The notes beneath the pieces were generated by a model. The model did no database searches. It was not told the origin of the DNA and was given only the letters and a program-made list of their open reading frames with translations. A stretch of DNA of 64,000 bases from Lachnospira multipara ATCC 19207 (lineage in GTDB: Bacteria; Bacillota; Clostridia; Lachnospirales; Lachnospiraceae), in NCBI RefSeq assembly GCF_000424105.1, contig NZ_AUJG01000002.1, positions 1 to 64,000 on the forward strand, given 5' to 3'. This document shows, piece by piece, positions 41,045 to 50,229 of the stretch (its first letter is position 1; the number at the start of each line of letters is the position of its first letter). A program made the translations under genes and the position numbers.

Positions 41045-41920
41045 ATGCATATAGATAAGTTAAAGTATTACATCGATTTGTACGAGTGTAAAAATTTTAC
41101 AGAAACAGCTAAGAAAAATTTCATATCCCAAGCGGCCCTAAGCCAGTTTATCAGCTCCCTTGAAAAGCAGTTTGGTCTTTCACTTTTTGATAGAAGCCAA
41201 ACTCCTATAAAGCCCACAGCGGCAGGTACAAGCCTCTATGAGGAGAGCAAGATTTTATATAAACAGTACGAGTACATGCTTGATCGAATGGATCGAATCA
41301 AGACAGAAAGTATGCCAGCCCTTCGCATTGCCTACTCTTCGCCGGTGGACATTCAGGCTCTGCTACCTATTGTTTCTCGATTCAAGGAAAGCTATCCAGA
41401 TGCGGAACTAAAGCTAAATCGCATCACCCTAAAGGAAGCGGATGAGTACATTACAAAGGAACTTTGCGATTTGGTGGTTTCATTTTCAACGGAATTTATT
41501 GAGAACAAGCACACGAAATTCAAGGTTCTAAAAGAAGGCCGCTACATGGCTGTGGTGGGAAAGGGCCATGATTTGTTTGATAAAAATGTAATCACAACCG
41601 AAGAACTCTACAAGTACCCACTAATTATGCTAAGCAAAAACGTCATTGGTAATCTCTATGACAAGATGCTTGAGAGAGTAAAAGAAGATGGATTTAAACC
41701 TATGATTGAGAAAACTGTGGATGACATTGAGTCAGAGATGTTTTCAATTATCACAGATGGTTTTATTGGATTTGCACCGGAAAGCCAGAGTCTATCTGAC
41801 TTTGGAGATTCTATAAGGATGATTCCGATTGAGGGTAGTAGCCATAAATACTGTATTGCAGCTTGTTATCTAAAGGAGAACACAAACCAGACCTTAAAGG
41901 CATTTCTTGAACTTATATAA
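41045..41920 (+). CDS. LysR-family transcriptional regulator
   Basis: About 291 residues. The HTH is DKLKYYIDLYECKNFTETAK then KNFISQAALSQFISSLEKQF and FDRSQTPIKPTAAG, with an effector domain to the C terminus (MPALRIAYSSPVDIQALLP). The start at 41045 has AAGGTGA upstream; the ATG/GTG-rich longer frame from 40991 adds a poor N terminus. It reads toward an alpha/beta hydrolase, its possible target. Confidence 0.85.
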   Translation: MHIDKLKYYIDLYECKNFTETAKKNFISQAALSQFISSLEKQFGLSLFDRSQTPIKPTAAGTSLYEESKILYKQYEYMLDRMDRIKTESMPALRIAYSSPVDIQALLPIVSRFKESYPDAELKLNRITLKEADEYITKELCDLVVSFSTEFIENKHTKFKVLKEGRYMAVVGKGHDLFDKNVITTEELYKYPLIMLSKNVIGNLYDKMLERVKEDGFKPMIEKTVDDIESEMFSIITDGFIGFAPESQSLSDFGDSIRMIPIEGSSHKYCIAACYLKENTNQTLKAFLELI

Positions 41921-41995
41921 TTAGATTGATAATTAAAGTAATGAGAAATTACAAGGGCAAGTTCTAAAGAATATTAAACTAAGGAAATAAAATAG

Positions 41996-43072
41996 ATGAA
42001 GACAGTTAAAAAAATACTAAAAATAGTTGCAATTTTTATTGCTGCATTTATAATACTTGGAATTTTATTTGTTATGGTGATGAGGGCTTGCAACTATTTG
42101 CATCACAAAATCATGTATAAGCATGGGGTAAACGAATCATCTTATATTGAATTAAATGGACAAAAGCAATTTGTAACAATTAAGGGAGAAAATAGAAATA
42201 ATCCAGTAATTATCTATCTTCATGGTGGTCCAGGAGGTGCTGATAGCTACATGAATTACTGCTTTTCAGATTATCTAACTGATGAATATACTGTTGTATC
42301 TTGGGATCAGAGAGGTTGTGGCAGAACTTATTATAAAAATGCCAAGGTTGACCCATTAAATAAGACTGTAACTTTTAGTCAGTCCTTAGAGGATTTAGAT
42401 GCATTAGTAAAATATGTATGTGATAAATTAAATCGGGATAGTGTAATAATTATGGGACATTCTTATGGCACAGTTCTTGGCAGTGTTTATGCTAGTAGCC
42501 ATGAGGATTTAGTAAAGGCATACATTGGCGTTGGCCAGTTTATTTCTATAGAAGATGGAGACCTTTACAGTTATGAAGATGCATTAAAAAAGGCTAAAGA
42601 ATCTAATATGGATACAAAAGACCTTGAAAAAGCTTATGAAAATTATTGTAATAAACCGGGAATTATGTCATTAATTGCCTTAAGACAGGAAAGTGATAAA
42701 TATCATCCTGTAACTAAAAAAGCAGACCAGTTTGGACGAGCACTTTTTTCACCGTCTGCAGGAATATTAGATTTAAAATGGTTTATGAAGCAGATGACTG
42801 ATACACAAAAATATGTCATGTTAAATCATGAACTTTTTGAATATACCTTGGCTTTTAATGCCTATGATAGACTGGATTATTCAATGCCTGTGTGTTTTAT
42901 TTCTGGAGAGCAGGACTTTGTTTGTCCGCTAGATAGTGTTTCTAAATATTATGAAGCAGTTAATTCACCATTGAAAAAAATGTATATTATAAAGGATTGT
43001 GGTCATGATGTTCATTATGCCCAGCCAAGAGAATTTTGCGAAGATGTTAAGGAATTCTTAAAAAGCGTATAG
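41996..43072 (+). CDS. membrane-anchored alpha/beta hydrolase, proline iminopeptidase-like
   Basis: A 358-residue protein with one N-terminal membrane anchor (ILKIVAIFIAAFIILGILFV). The external domain carries HGGPGG (oxyanion), WDQRGCGRTY, GHSYGTVLG (nucleophile elbow, Ser), FISGEQDFVCP (Asp) and KDCGHDVHYAQP (His). This order is that of prolyl iminopeptidases of family S33. The anchor suggests peptide trimming at the cell surface. Confidence 0.85.
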   Translation: MKTVKKILKIVAIFIAAFIILGILFVMVMRACNYLHHKIMYKHGVNESSYIELNGQKQFVTIKGENRNNPVIIYLHGGPGGADSYMNYCFSDYLTDEYTVVSWDQRGCGRTYYKNAKVDPLNKTVTFSQSLEDLDALVKYVCDKLNRDSVIIMGHSYGTVLGSVYASSHEDLVKAYIGVGQFISIEDGDLYSYEDALKKAKESNMDTKDLEKAYENYCNKPGIMSLIALRQESDKYHPVTKKADQFGRALFSPSAGILDLKWFMKQMTDTQKYVMLNHELFEYTLAFNAYDRLDYSMPVCFISGEQDFVCPLDSVSKYYEAVNSPLKKMYIIKDCGHDVHYAQPREFCEDVKEFLKSV

Positions 43073-43127
43073 TAAAAATATTATTACTACTGTGGCAAAG
43101 TAAACTTATAATGTAAGAGGGGAAAGA

Positions 43128-43193
43128 ATGTTTAAAAAATACAGATTTATAATATGTGGTGCTTTAATAATTACAGTAGCAAAAGAGCGATGA
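43128..43193 (+). pseudogene. gene start remnant (signal-peptide-like)
   Basis: A 21-codon frame with a good ribosome site (GAGGGGAAAG, about 43117-43126) encoding MFKKYRFIICGALIITVAKER then a stop. It resembles the N terminus of a secreted or lipoprotein gene whose remainder has been lost. The remaining sequence to 43334 shows no gene. Confidence 0.35.
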
Positions 43194-43334
43194 CTCCCAT
43201 AAGTTTTTGTTATGACCTATAAACTTTTCTAATTGGACATTTGATAAAAAAATAACTATCATAATGTTAAAGAATTAACAAATAAGATTAACGAAACAAA
43301 AAGTTAATTTAAGTTGTATTTTAGGAGGTTTATT

Positions 43335-44279
43335 ATGGCAAAGTTATTATTAACAGGTGTAGATGGAAATTTAGGTTCTGAGGCAGCAAGAGTATTACTT
43401 CGTCTTGCTAAGAAAGAGGATTTAATCTTTGTAGGTTATAGTGAGGAGGCTTTAAAGGTTTTTGCAGAGCAGGGTGTTGAAACTCGTCAGGCTAACTTTA
43501 ACAATTATGAAGGTTTAGAGGAAGCTTTTAAGGGAGCAGATAGACTTGCACTTATCTCAATGCCATTCGTTGGCGTAAAGAGACAGAATGCTCACAAGAA
43601 TGTAGTAGATGCAGCAAAGGCAGCTGGCGTTAAGCAGATTGTTTACACATCTCTTGTAAATGCTGGTGATGAAACAAATCCATCAGTAGAAAAGAAGGAT
43701 CATATCTATACTGAAAATTATGTTAAGGAAGTAGGTCTTGATTACATTTTCTTAAGAAATTCACAATATGCTGAGGCAATGATTACTAACTACTTTACAT
43801 ATGTTCATGGGGATGGTGTTTTAAAGAACAGCCAGGGCGATGGTAAGATGGCTTACATTTCAAGAAAGGATTGCGCTAAGGCAGTGGCTTATGCTTTATT
43901 TAGAGGTGATGAGTATACTCGCGCAACACTTGATATTAATGGTCCAGAACTTATGACTATTACTGAATTTATTGAAATTGGTAACAAGGTAACAGGAAAT
44001 TCAGTTACATACAAGGAACTTACAGATGAAGAAAATTACCAGGTTTTCGATGCTATGGGTGTTCCAAGAACTACAGATGGAGTGTTTAAGAAGGGTTCTG
44101 AGGCTCCATTCTCATCTGAGGGTATGGTTACATTTGCTCAGGCTATTCGTGAGGGTAAGATGGATACATTCACAGATGATTTTAAGAAACTTACAGGTTC
44201 TGATGCAATGACAGTTCAGTATATGTTTGAACATTGCGATGATTTCCAAATTGGTGAAAGACATTCAAAGGATGCCTAA
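43335..44279 (+). CDS. NmrA-like NAD(P)-binding oxidoreductase
   Basis: About 314 residues. The dinucleotide motif is LLTGVDGNLGSEAARVLL at the N terminus, followed by KQIVYTSLVNAGDE. The family (YtfG/QorB-like, NmrA) reduces quinones or senses NADP. The long C terminus after ELMTITEFIEIGN is unusual but conserved in related Clostridia. Start at 43335, eight bases after AGGAGG at 43323-43328; the frame's earlier start lacks support. Confidence 0.85.
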   Translation: MAKLLLTGVDGNLGSEAARVLLRLAKKEDLIFVGYSEEALKVFAEQGVETRQANFNNYEGLEEAFKGADRLALISMPFVGVKRQNAHKNVVDAAKAAGVKQIVYTSLVNAGDETNPSVEKKDHIYTENYVKEVGLDYIFLRNSQYAEAMITNYFTYVHGDGVLKNSQGDGKMAYISRKDCAKAVAYALFRGDEYTRATLDINGPELMTITEFIEIGNKVTGNSVTYKELTDEENYQVFDAMGVPRTTDGVFKKGSEAPFSSEGMVTFAQAIREGKMDTFTDDFKKLTGSDAMTVQYMFEHCDDFQIGERHSKDA

Positions 44280-44367
44280 GATTTTCTTTGAAAATGTGCT
44301 AATTATCTGTAATTTACAATAATAAATAAAAATTATATCTCATGATAAGAAATAGATATAACACCTA

Positions 44368-44416
44368 AAGAAGAGGTTTGTCATAAATTTAATTTATGAC
44401 AAACCCCTTCTTTTTT
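44368..44416 (+). terminator. intrinsic terminator before metE
   Basis: A long hairpin AAGAAGAGGTTTGTCATAAATT with AATTTATGACAAACCCCTTCTT and a T run. It ends the oxidoreductase gene. Confidence 0.85.
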
Positions 44417-44505
44417 GTATTTTACCTAAAGCTTTTTAGATATTATACTCCTCTTATAATAAAGATTTGCAAAGCTTTAAAGAAACATTTAAAAGGAGAT
44501 AATTT

Positions 44506-46875
44506 ATGAAGAGTTCAGTTATAGGTTTCCCAAGAATTGGAAAGAATAGAGAGTTAAAATTTGCAACAGAAAAATATTTTAGAAAGGAAATTACAAAAGA
44601 AGCCTTATTTGACATCGCAAAGGAAATTAGAAAAGAAAATCTTCTTTGTCAAAAAGCGACAGGAATTGATTATATTTCCGTAAATGATTTTTCTTTTTAT
44701 GATAATTTCCTTGATTTAGCTTTCAGCTTTAATGTAATTCCAAAAAGATTTAAGGAATTGTCTTTGAATAAAATAGACACATATTTTGCTATGGCAAGAG
44801 GCTTTGAAGATGAGACTAGAAGTGTTAAGGCACTTGCCATGAAGAAGTGGTTTAACACAAATTACCACTATATCGTGGCTGAAATCGAGGATGATACCTG
44901 CATTAGTCTTGATAGTGAAAAGTATCTTGAAGAAATTCGTTTTGCAAATAGTCTTGGAATTACTCCAAAACTAAATATTATTGGTCCTTATACATTTTTT
45001 AAGCTAGTTAGATTTACAGGAGAGAAGGGACTTGAGAGCTTTTACGAGCCAGTGCTTAAGGCATATCTTGATTTAATTGAGGAGCTAAAGGGCCAGGACA
45101 TTAGCTATCTTTCCCTTGAAGAACCAGCCCTTGTAGCTGACCTAACATCAGAAGATAAAGATTTTTTTGAAAATATTTACACTAGGATTTTAGCTAACAA
45201 GGATAATTTAAAAGTACTTCTCCAAACATATTTTGGGGATGTGAGGGATATCTATGTGGATTTGTTAAAGTATGATTTTGATGCCTACGGCCTTGATTTT
45301 GTGGAGGGAGTTAAGACTTTTAACTATGTTAAAAACTATGGTTTTCCAAAGAATAAGACACTCTTTGCTGGTATTGTAAATGGCAAGAATATCTGGAAGA
45401 ATAATTACAAAACAAGCCTAGAACTAATCACTAATTTACTAAAAATCACAGAGGCCGAAATTGTAATTAACACAAGCTGTTCAATGCTTCATGTACCTTT
45501 GACTCTTGAGGCAGAAGATGATTTATCTTTTGAATATAAGAGACATTTTTCATTTGCTTATGAAAAGTTAAAGGAGTTAGCCGAGCTAAAGAATCTTTTA
45601 GAATTAGTGCTTAAAGAGAATACTGTTTTAGATTTAGCATTTACAGATCTAAACTCCGCTTTGAATAAAAAAGACATCTACAGCTACAACCAAAGTCTCT
45701 TTAATGGCCGCGTAAACAGCGTAAATCCTAAGGTAAAGGAACGTCTAGCAAATATTAAGGAAGAGGATTTTACTAGACTCCCTGAGTTTAATGACCGTGC
45801 TAAGATTCAAAGAGAAGTCCTTAACTTACCGGATTTTCCAACTACAACTATTGGTTCTTTCCCACAGACTAAGGAGGTTAGAGAGAATAGAAAGCTTTAC
45901 AGACAGGGTCTTATAAACGAAGAGACATACAAGAATTTCATCAAGGAAAAGATTAAGGATTGCATAAAACTTCAGGAAGAATTAGATCTAGACGTACTTG
46001 TCCATGGTGAGTTTGAAAGAAACGACATGGTGGAGTATTTTGGTGAGCACCTAGATGGATACATTTTCACAAAAAATGCATGGGTTCAGTCCTATGGTAG
46101 CCGCTGCGTGAAGCCACCTATTATCTGGGGTGACGTAAGCAGAAAAGAGGCTATCACTGTGGATTGGTCAAGATACTCAAATTCCCTCACTAATAGAGAG
46201 GTAAAGGGCATGCTTACAGGCCCTGTGACTATTCTTAATTGGTCTTTCCCGCGTGAAGATATTAGCAAAGAAGAGATGACAAATCAGATTGCCCTTGCAA
46301 TTCGAGACGAAGTTTTAGACCTTGAAGCTGCTGGTCTTAAAATTATTCAAATTGATGAGGCTGCTCTCCGTGAGAAGCTCCCTCTTCGTAAGTCTGATTG
46401 GTATAGCGAGTATCTTGATTGGGCAGTTAAGAGCTTTAGACTTGTAACAAGTGGAGTTAAGCCTGAAACTCAGATTCATACCCATATGTGCTATAGCGAA
46501 TTTAATGACATTATCCCTGCTATTGATGCTATGGATGCAGATGTTATCAGCTTTGAGGCTTCACGTTCTGATCTTGTGATTTTAGATGCTCTTCGTAAAA
46601 ATAATTTTAAAACAGCTGTAGGTCCTGGAGTTTACGACATTCACAGCCCTCGTGTGCCATTTACCGATGAGATCTTTAATGCCTTAAAGAAAATGTTATC
46701 TAAGCTTGATGGTAAGAAACTTTGGGTTAATCCTGATTGTGGCCTTAAGACTCGAGGCGAGAAGGAGACAGTTGAGAGTTTAAGAAACTTAGTAGCAGCA
46801 GCAAAGTTGTTAAGAGAGACAGAAGGACAGATAGCAGAAGATGGACAGAAATCTAGCAAGGTAAAGTCCGCTTAA
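44506..46875 (+). CDS. metE: cobalamin-independent methionine synthase
   Basis: A 789-residue MetE with the full two-barrel length. The N-terminal barrel begins SSVIGFPRIGKNRELKFATE. The catalytic barrel contains FPTTTIGSFPQTKEVRENRK, HGEFERNDMVEYFGE, IQIDEAALREKLPLRKSDW, QIHTHMCYSEFNDI (zinc His and Cys) and WVNPDCGLKTRGEKET (zinc Cys). It transfers methyl from 5-methyltetrahydrofolate-polyglutamate to homocysteine. The leader has no SAM or T-box riboswitch that I can recognise. Terminators flank it, so it is monocistronic. Confidence 0.97.
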   Translation: MKSSVIGFPRIGKNRELKFATEKYFRKEITKEALFDIAKEIRKENLLCQKATGIDYISVNDFSFYDNFLDLAFSFNVIPKRFKELSLNKIDTYFAMARGFEDETRSVKALAMKKWFNTNYHYIVAEIEDDTCISLDSEKYLEEIRFANSLGITPKLNIIGPYTFFKLVRFTGEKGLESFYEPVLKAYLDLIEELKGQDISYLSLEEPALVADLTSEDKDFFENIYTRILANKDNLKVLLQTYFGDVRDIYVDLLKYDFDAYGLDFVEGVKTFNYVKNYGFPKNKTLFAGIVNGKNIWKNNYKTSLELITNLLKITEAEIVINTSCSMLHVPLTLEAEDDLSFEYKRHFSFAYEKLKELAELKNLLELVLKENTVLDLAFTDLNSALNKKDIYSYNQSLFNGRVNSVNPKVKERLANIKEEDFTRLPEFNDRAKIQREVLNLPDFPTTTIGSFPQTKEVRENRKLYRQGLINEETYKNFIKEKIKDCIKLQEELDLDVLVHGEFERNDMVEYFGEHLDGYIFTKNAWVQSYGSRCVKPPIIWGDVSRKEAITVDWSRYSNSLTNREVKGMLTGPVTILNWSFPREDISKEEMTNQIALAIRDEVLDLEAAGLKIIQIDEAALREKLPLRKSDWYSEYLDWAVKSFRLVTSGVKPETQIHTHMCYSEFNDIIPAIDAMDADVISFEASRSDLVILDALRKNNFKTAVGPGVYDIHSPRVPFTDEIFNALKKMLSKLDGKKLWVNPDCGLKTRGEKETVESLRNLVAAAKLLRETEGQIAEDGQKSSKVKSA

Positions 46876-46897
46876 GATAAATTTATAATAACTTATA

Positions 46898-46952
46898 AGC
46901 CTTGGCGCCAGATTTATATATGGATAAACACTAACTGGCGCCAGCTTTTTTC
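46898..46952 (+). terminator. intrinsic terminator after metE
   Basis: TTGGCGCCAG and CTGGCGCCAG arms (about 46902-46911 and 46935-46944) with a 23-base loop, then CTTTTTT. Each arm contains the self-complementary GGCGCC. Confidence 0.8.
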
Positions 46953-47130
46953 CTCCCCCCCTGGTGATACATTTTTACAAAAAATAATTAAATTAATATA
47001 TACAAATATCAATGGAAATGCTAGTATAAATATAGGTATGCGAATTAAATAAATTTCCTATACATGCATAGAAAATGTATATTTTTGGACTGCTTATAGA
47101 TTTGAAAAAAATTTACTAGGGGGAGTTTTT

Positions 47131-47409
47131 ATGGACGAGATGGTCAGATATTATTATTTTTTTACAGGAAGAGTACAAAGTGTAGGATTTAGATATAAGG
47201 CCAGCTTTTTAGCCCAGGCCTATAAATTAACTGGCTTTGTAAAAAATGAATATGACGGCTCTGTTAGCCTAGAGGTTCAAGGTCCAGAAGAGACAATTGA
47301 TCAGTTTGTGGAGGAGTTAAGAACCGATAGAGTTATTCGAATTTACTCCATGTCTAAGGAAAGATTGGATTTAGTGGTAGGGGAAAAGGACTTTAAGGTA
47401 AAGTTCTAA
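47131..47409 (+). CDS. acyP: acylphosphatase
   Basis: A 92-residue protein with the acylphosphatase active-site loop GRVQSVGFRYKA (Arg binding phosphate) and the catalytic Asn in LTGFVKNEYDGSVSLEVQGP. It hydrolyses acyl phosphates. Length and motifs match the family; the C terminus is slightly divergent. AGGGGGAG at 47117-47124 is the ribosome site. A terminator follows. Confidence 0.9.
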   Translation: MDEMVRYYYFFTGRVQSVGFRYKASFLAQAYKLTGFVKNEYDGSVSLEVQGPEETIDQFVEELRTDRVIRIYSMSKERLDLVVGEKDFKVKF

Positions 47410-47432
47410 TTTGTTTATTAAGATATATAAAT

Positions 47433-47488
47433 ACTCCCCATAAAGGTTAAGTAGTTTGGTTTTTGGTACCTTTATGGGGAGTTTATTT
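47433..47488. terminator. intrinsic terminator between convergent genes
   Basis: ACTCCCCATAAAGGT (47433-47447) pairs with ACCTTTATGGGGAGT (47468-47482), a perfect 15-bp stem with a 20-base loop, flanked by T-rich sequence. It separates acyP from the convergent permease gene. Confidence 0.85.
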
Positions 47489-47550
47489 ATGCTTTATTAA
47501 GCTATATTAAAGAGAAAACAAAATGTGTCAGTTAATATTAACTGAAAAAA

Positions 47551-48807
47551 TTAGATTAAGTACATAATCACTGCGACTATTGTACTTGTTAAACCAACTA
47601 AAGCCTCATAAGGAATTAATCTCATTCTAGCCTTAATTGACATTGATACTGAACCACCAGTTGCATGGAAGAATGAACCGTGTGGTAATGAATCAACAAC
47701 TGTTGCTCCTGCATGTATCATTGCTGCAGCTGCAAGAGCAGGGACACCTTGAGCAATTAATGTAGGTGCAAATGTCTGAGCGGCAATTGTAGCACCTGCT
47801 GTTGTTGAAGCAGTAGCAGCAGCCATAAGAACACCAGATAATGGAGCAAGGATAAATGCAGGCATGCTTAATGCTTCAAGAGCATTGATTACATCATACT
47901 GAAGTGCTGATGCCTTAATGATACCAGCAATTGTACCTGTACCAATTAAAAGAATTGATACGCCTACAACCTTAGACAAACCGAATTCTGTAATTGAAAT
48001 AGTGTCCTTAATGTTTCTAGTAACTAAAATACAAACTAAACCACCAATAGGAAGTGCTATTAATGGATCAATTGTAATATTAGCAATTGGTCTTAAAGCA
48101 AGTAATATAATAACTACTAAAGGTCCAATAATTGCTGTAAAGAAGTTTGGTAACTTTGTGTCATTTACCTCAATATCACTTGCTTCAACCATAAGACCAT
48201 TCTTCTTCTTTGAAAGAAGAGTTGCAAGAATAATTGTTACAACAAGTGCGCATAGGGCAGGAATTAAATTTTTTAGCATTAATGATGTTAAGTCAACATT
48301 GAATGCTTCGCTTGCTGCGATTGTATTAGGGTTTGGAGATATTATATTACCTGCCTTACCACCACCTATCATGGCAAGAAGAAGGGATTCTTTTGAGATG
48401 TTTGCCTTCTTACCAATTGCTAATGCGATAGGAGCAACTGTTATAACTGATATATCAATAAATACACCAACTGCACAAATAATCATAGTAGCAATACTAA
48501 CGGCTGCAATAGCACGTTTCTGACCTAACTTATCTACGATTGTTTCTGCAATTTTTTGTGCTGAGCCTGTCTTAATTAATGCACCAGCTAAAATACCTGA
48601 TGTCATAATTCTAAGCACTGATGACATCATACTTGATGCACCATTTACCATTGTACTAACAGTAGTAGTTAAACCACCACCACCGAGTAAACCACCAACT
48701 AAAGCACCTAAAATTAGGCTGTATGCTGGATGAACTTTCTTAATAATTAATATGATTGCGATGACGAGACCGATAAGTGCGCCAATTGTGTTAAAATCGT
48801 AAGTCAT
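47551..48807 (-). CDS. GntP-family permease (gluconate/glycerate type)
   Basis: A 418-residue transporter with about 12 membrane helices. Characteristic stretches are LILGALVGGLLGGGGLTTTV, GGGKAGNIISPNPNTIAASE and LPHGSFFHATGGSVSM. GntP members import gluconate or other sugar acids by proton symport. The minus-strand partner upstream is glycerate kinase, so glycerate is the likely substrate. AGGAGG lies eight bases before the start on the minus strand. Confidence 0.9.
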   Translation of the reverse strand: MTYDFNTIGALIGLVIAIILIIKKVHPAYSLILGALVGGLLGGGGLTTTVSTMVNGASSMMSSVLRIMTSGILAGALIKTGSAQKIAETIVDKLGQKRAIAAVSIATMIICAVGVFIDISVITVAPIALAIGKKANISKESLLLAMIGGGKAGNIISPNPNTIAASEAFNVDLTSLMLKNLIPALCALVVTIILATLLSKKKNGLMVEASDIEVNDTKLPNFFTAIIGPLVVIILLALRPIANITIDPLIALPIGGLVCILVTRNIKDTISITEFGLSKVVGVSILLIGTGTIAGIIKASALQYDVINALEALSMPAFILAPLSGVLMAAATASTTAGATIAAQTFAPTLIAQGVPALAAAAMIHAGATVVDSLPHGSFFHATGGSVSMSIKARMRLIPYEALVGLTSTIVAVIMYLI

Positions 48808-48885
48808 ATTAAAACCTCCTAAACAATTATAAATGTAAATGTAGGATGGGGTATTAAACTAGCAAAAAAGTTAAGAACCTTTTAA

Positions 48886-50028
48886 TTACTTAGAAATACT
48901 CATACCTGCTTTGATGAATCTAAACATTCTGATTGCGCCCTTATAATAAAGCTCTTCTGCACGAGTGAGAGCTTCTTCAAGTTCCATAGGAGCGTCAACC
49001 GTAGTCATAATTGACTCAATTCCGTAGTCAAAAATCTTATCGGCATCTTTACCTAAGCTACCGCTAAGACCGATGGCTGGGATATTCTTTGCTTTAGCAC
49101 GTTTGCCTACACCCTGCATTACCTTACCAAAGCAGCTTTGCCAGTCTGTACGACCTTCACCTGTAATAACAAGATCTACGCCATCAAGACGGTCATCAAA
49201 TTTAATCAAATCAAGAACTGTTTCGATTCCTGACTTCATCTCTCCGTTTACAAATACCTTAAGAGCAATACCGAGTCCTCCGGCTGCACCAGCGCCGGCT
49301 ATGGCGTCAGGATCGACATTATAATTTCTCTTAATGATATCTCGATAGTTTTTCATACCCTCTTCTAGGATAGGGAGTATTTCTTTTGTTGCACCTTTCT
49401 GTGGACCAAATGTGTATGTGGCTCCATTCTCTCCACAAAGAGGATTTGTTACATCACACATAACTGTGATCTTAGCGTCCTTAATTCTTGGATCAATCTG
49501 AGAGGCATCAATTGTAACGATCTTATCTAAATCACGACCAAAACCTTCAAGTTCGTTACCATCTTTATCTAAGAATTTTACGCCGAGGGCTTTTGCACAT
49601 CCAATACCACCGTCGTTCGTTGCGCTACCACCGATTGCGATAGAAATGTCTGTAAAGCCACGATCAAGAGCATCCTTGATCATTTCACCAGTACCGTAAG
49701 TAGTGGTGTTAAGGGGATTTCTTAAATTTGTTGGAACTAATGGCAAACCAGATGCAGCAGCCATTTCAATAACAGCCTGTGTTTCTGAAAACTTACCATA
49801 GTACGCTTTTACCGTGTTCATTAAGGGATCATGAACATCAAGGTAAATCTTTTCTCCGTTCATTGCTTCAATGACAGAGTCAGTTGTACCTTCTCCACCA
49901 TCTGCTACAGCAACACCAGAGTATTCCACGTTCTCAAATACTTCATTAGCAGCCTGACCAAGTAGCTTGATTGTTTGAGCACTTGATAAAGTACCTTTAA
50001 ATGAATCAGAAGCAAAAAGTAGTTTCAT
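48886..50028 (-). CDS. glxK: glycerate kinase
   Basis: A 380-residue GlxK/GarK-type kinase. The N terminus LLFASDSFKGTLSSAQTIKL and VAVADGGEGTTDSVIEA, then SIAIGGSATNDGGIGCAKAL and LDLVITGEGRTDWQSCFGKV are all diagnostic. It phosphorylates glycerate, feeding glycolysis. It is transcribed ahead of the GntP permease in a two-gene operon, divergent from a CdaR-like regulator. Its own leader contains a strong terminator-like hairpin. Confidence 0.92.
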   Translation of the reverse strand: MKLLFASDSFKGTLSSAQTIKLLGQAANEVFENVEYSGVAVADGGEGTTDSVIEAMNGEKIYLDVHDPLMNTVKAYYGKFSETQAVIEMAAASGLPLVPTNLRNPLNTTTYGTGEMIKDALDRGFTDISIAIGGSATNDGGIGCAKALGVKFLDKDGNELEGFGRDLDKIVTIDASQIDPRIKDAKITVMCDVTNPLCGENGATYTFGPQKGATKEILPILEEGMKNYRDIIKRNYNVDPDAIAGAGAAGGLGIALKVFVNGEMKSGIETVLDLIKFDDRLDGVDLVITGEGRTDWQSCFGKVMQGVGKRAKAKNIPAIGLSGSLGKDADKIFDYGIESIMTTVDAPMELEEALTRAEELYYKGAIRMFRFIKAGMSISK

Positions 50029-50046
50029 AAAAAGTTCCTTTCTTTT

Positions 50047-50085
50047 TAAAAAAGCAAAAGCAAGAAGAGCTTTTGCTTTTTGATA
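50047..50085 (-). promoter_or_regulatory. attenuator-like hairpin in the glycerate kinase leader
   Basis: Read on the minus strand: AAAAAGCAAAAGC and GCTTTTGCTTTTT arms (plus coordinates about 50047-50081) followed by a T6 run, then AAAGAAAGGA and the glxK ATG at 50028. A terminator placed between promoter and start codon suggests transcription attenuation. The same sequence is nearly symmetric, so it could also act on the plus strand. Confidence 0.5.
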
Positions 50086-50229
50086 TATAGTGAAAAGCTT
50101 TGTTGATTGACAAGCTTATAACAATAATATCATTTGAAATATTCTTTTTATATGTTAGATATGACATTTAATTTTTACAGCTCTTATGTTATTATTGTTA
50201 TATGTAACAAAACTCGTGAGAGGTATTAT

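Noticed and set aside
44417-44505. SAM or T-box riboswitch before metE
   Set aside because: The 90 bases between the terminator and metE are too short and lack the conserved cores.
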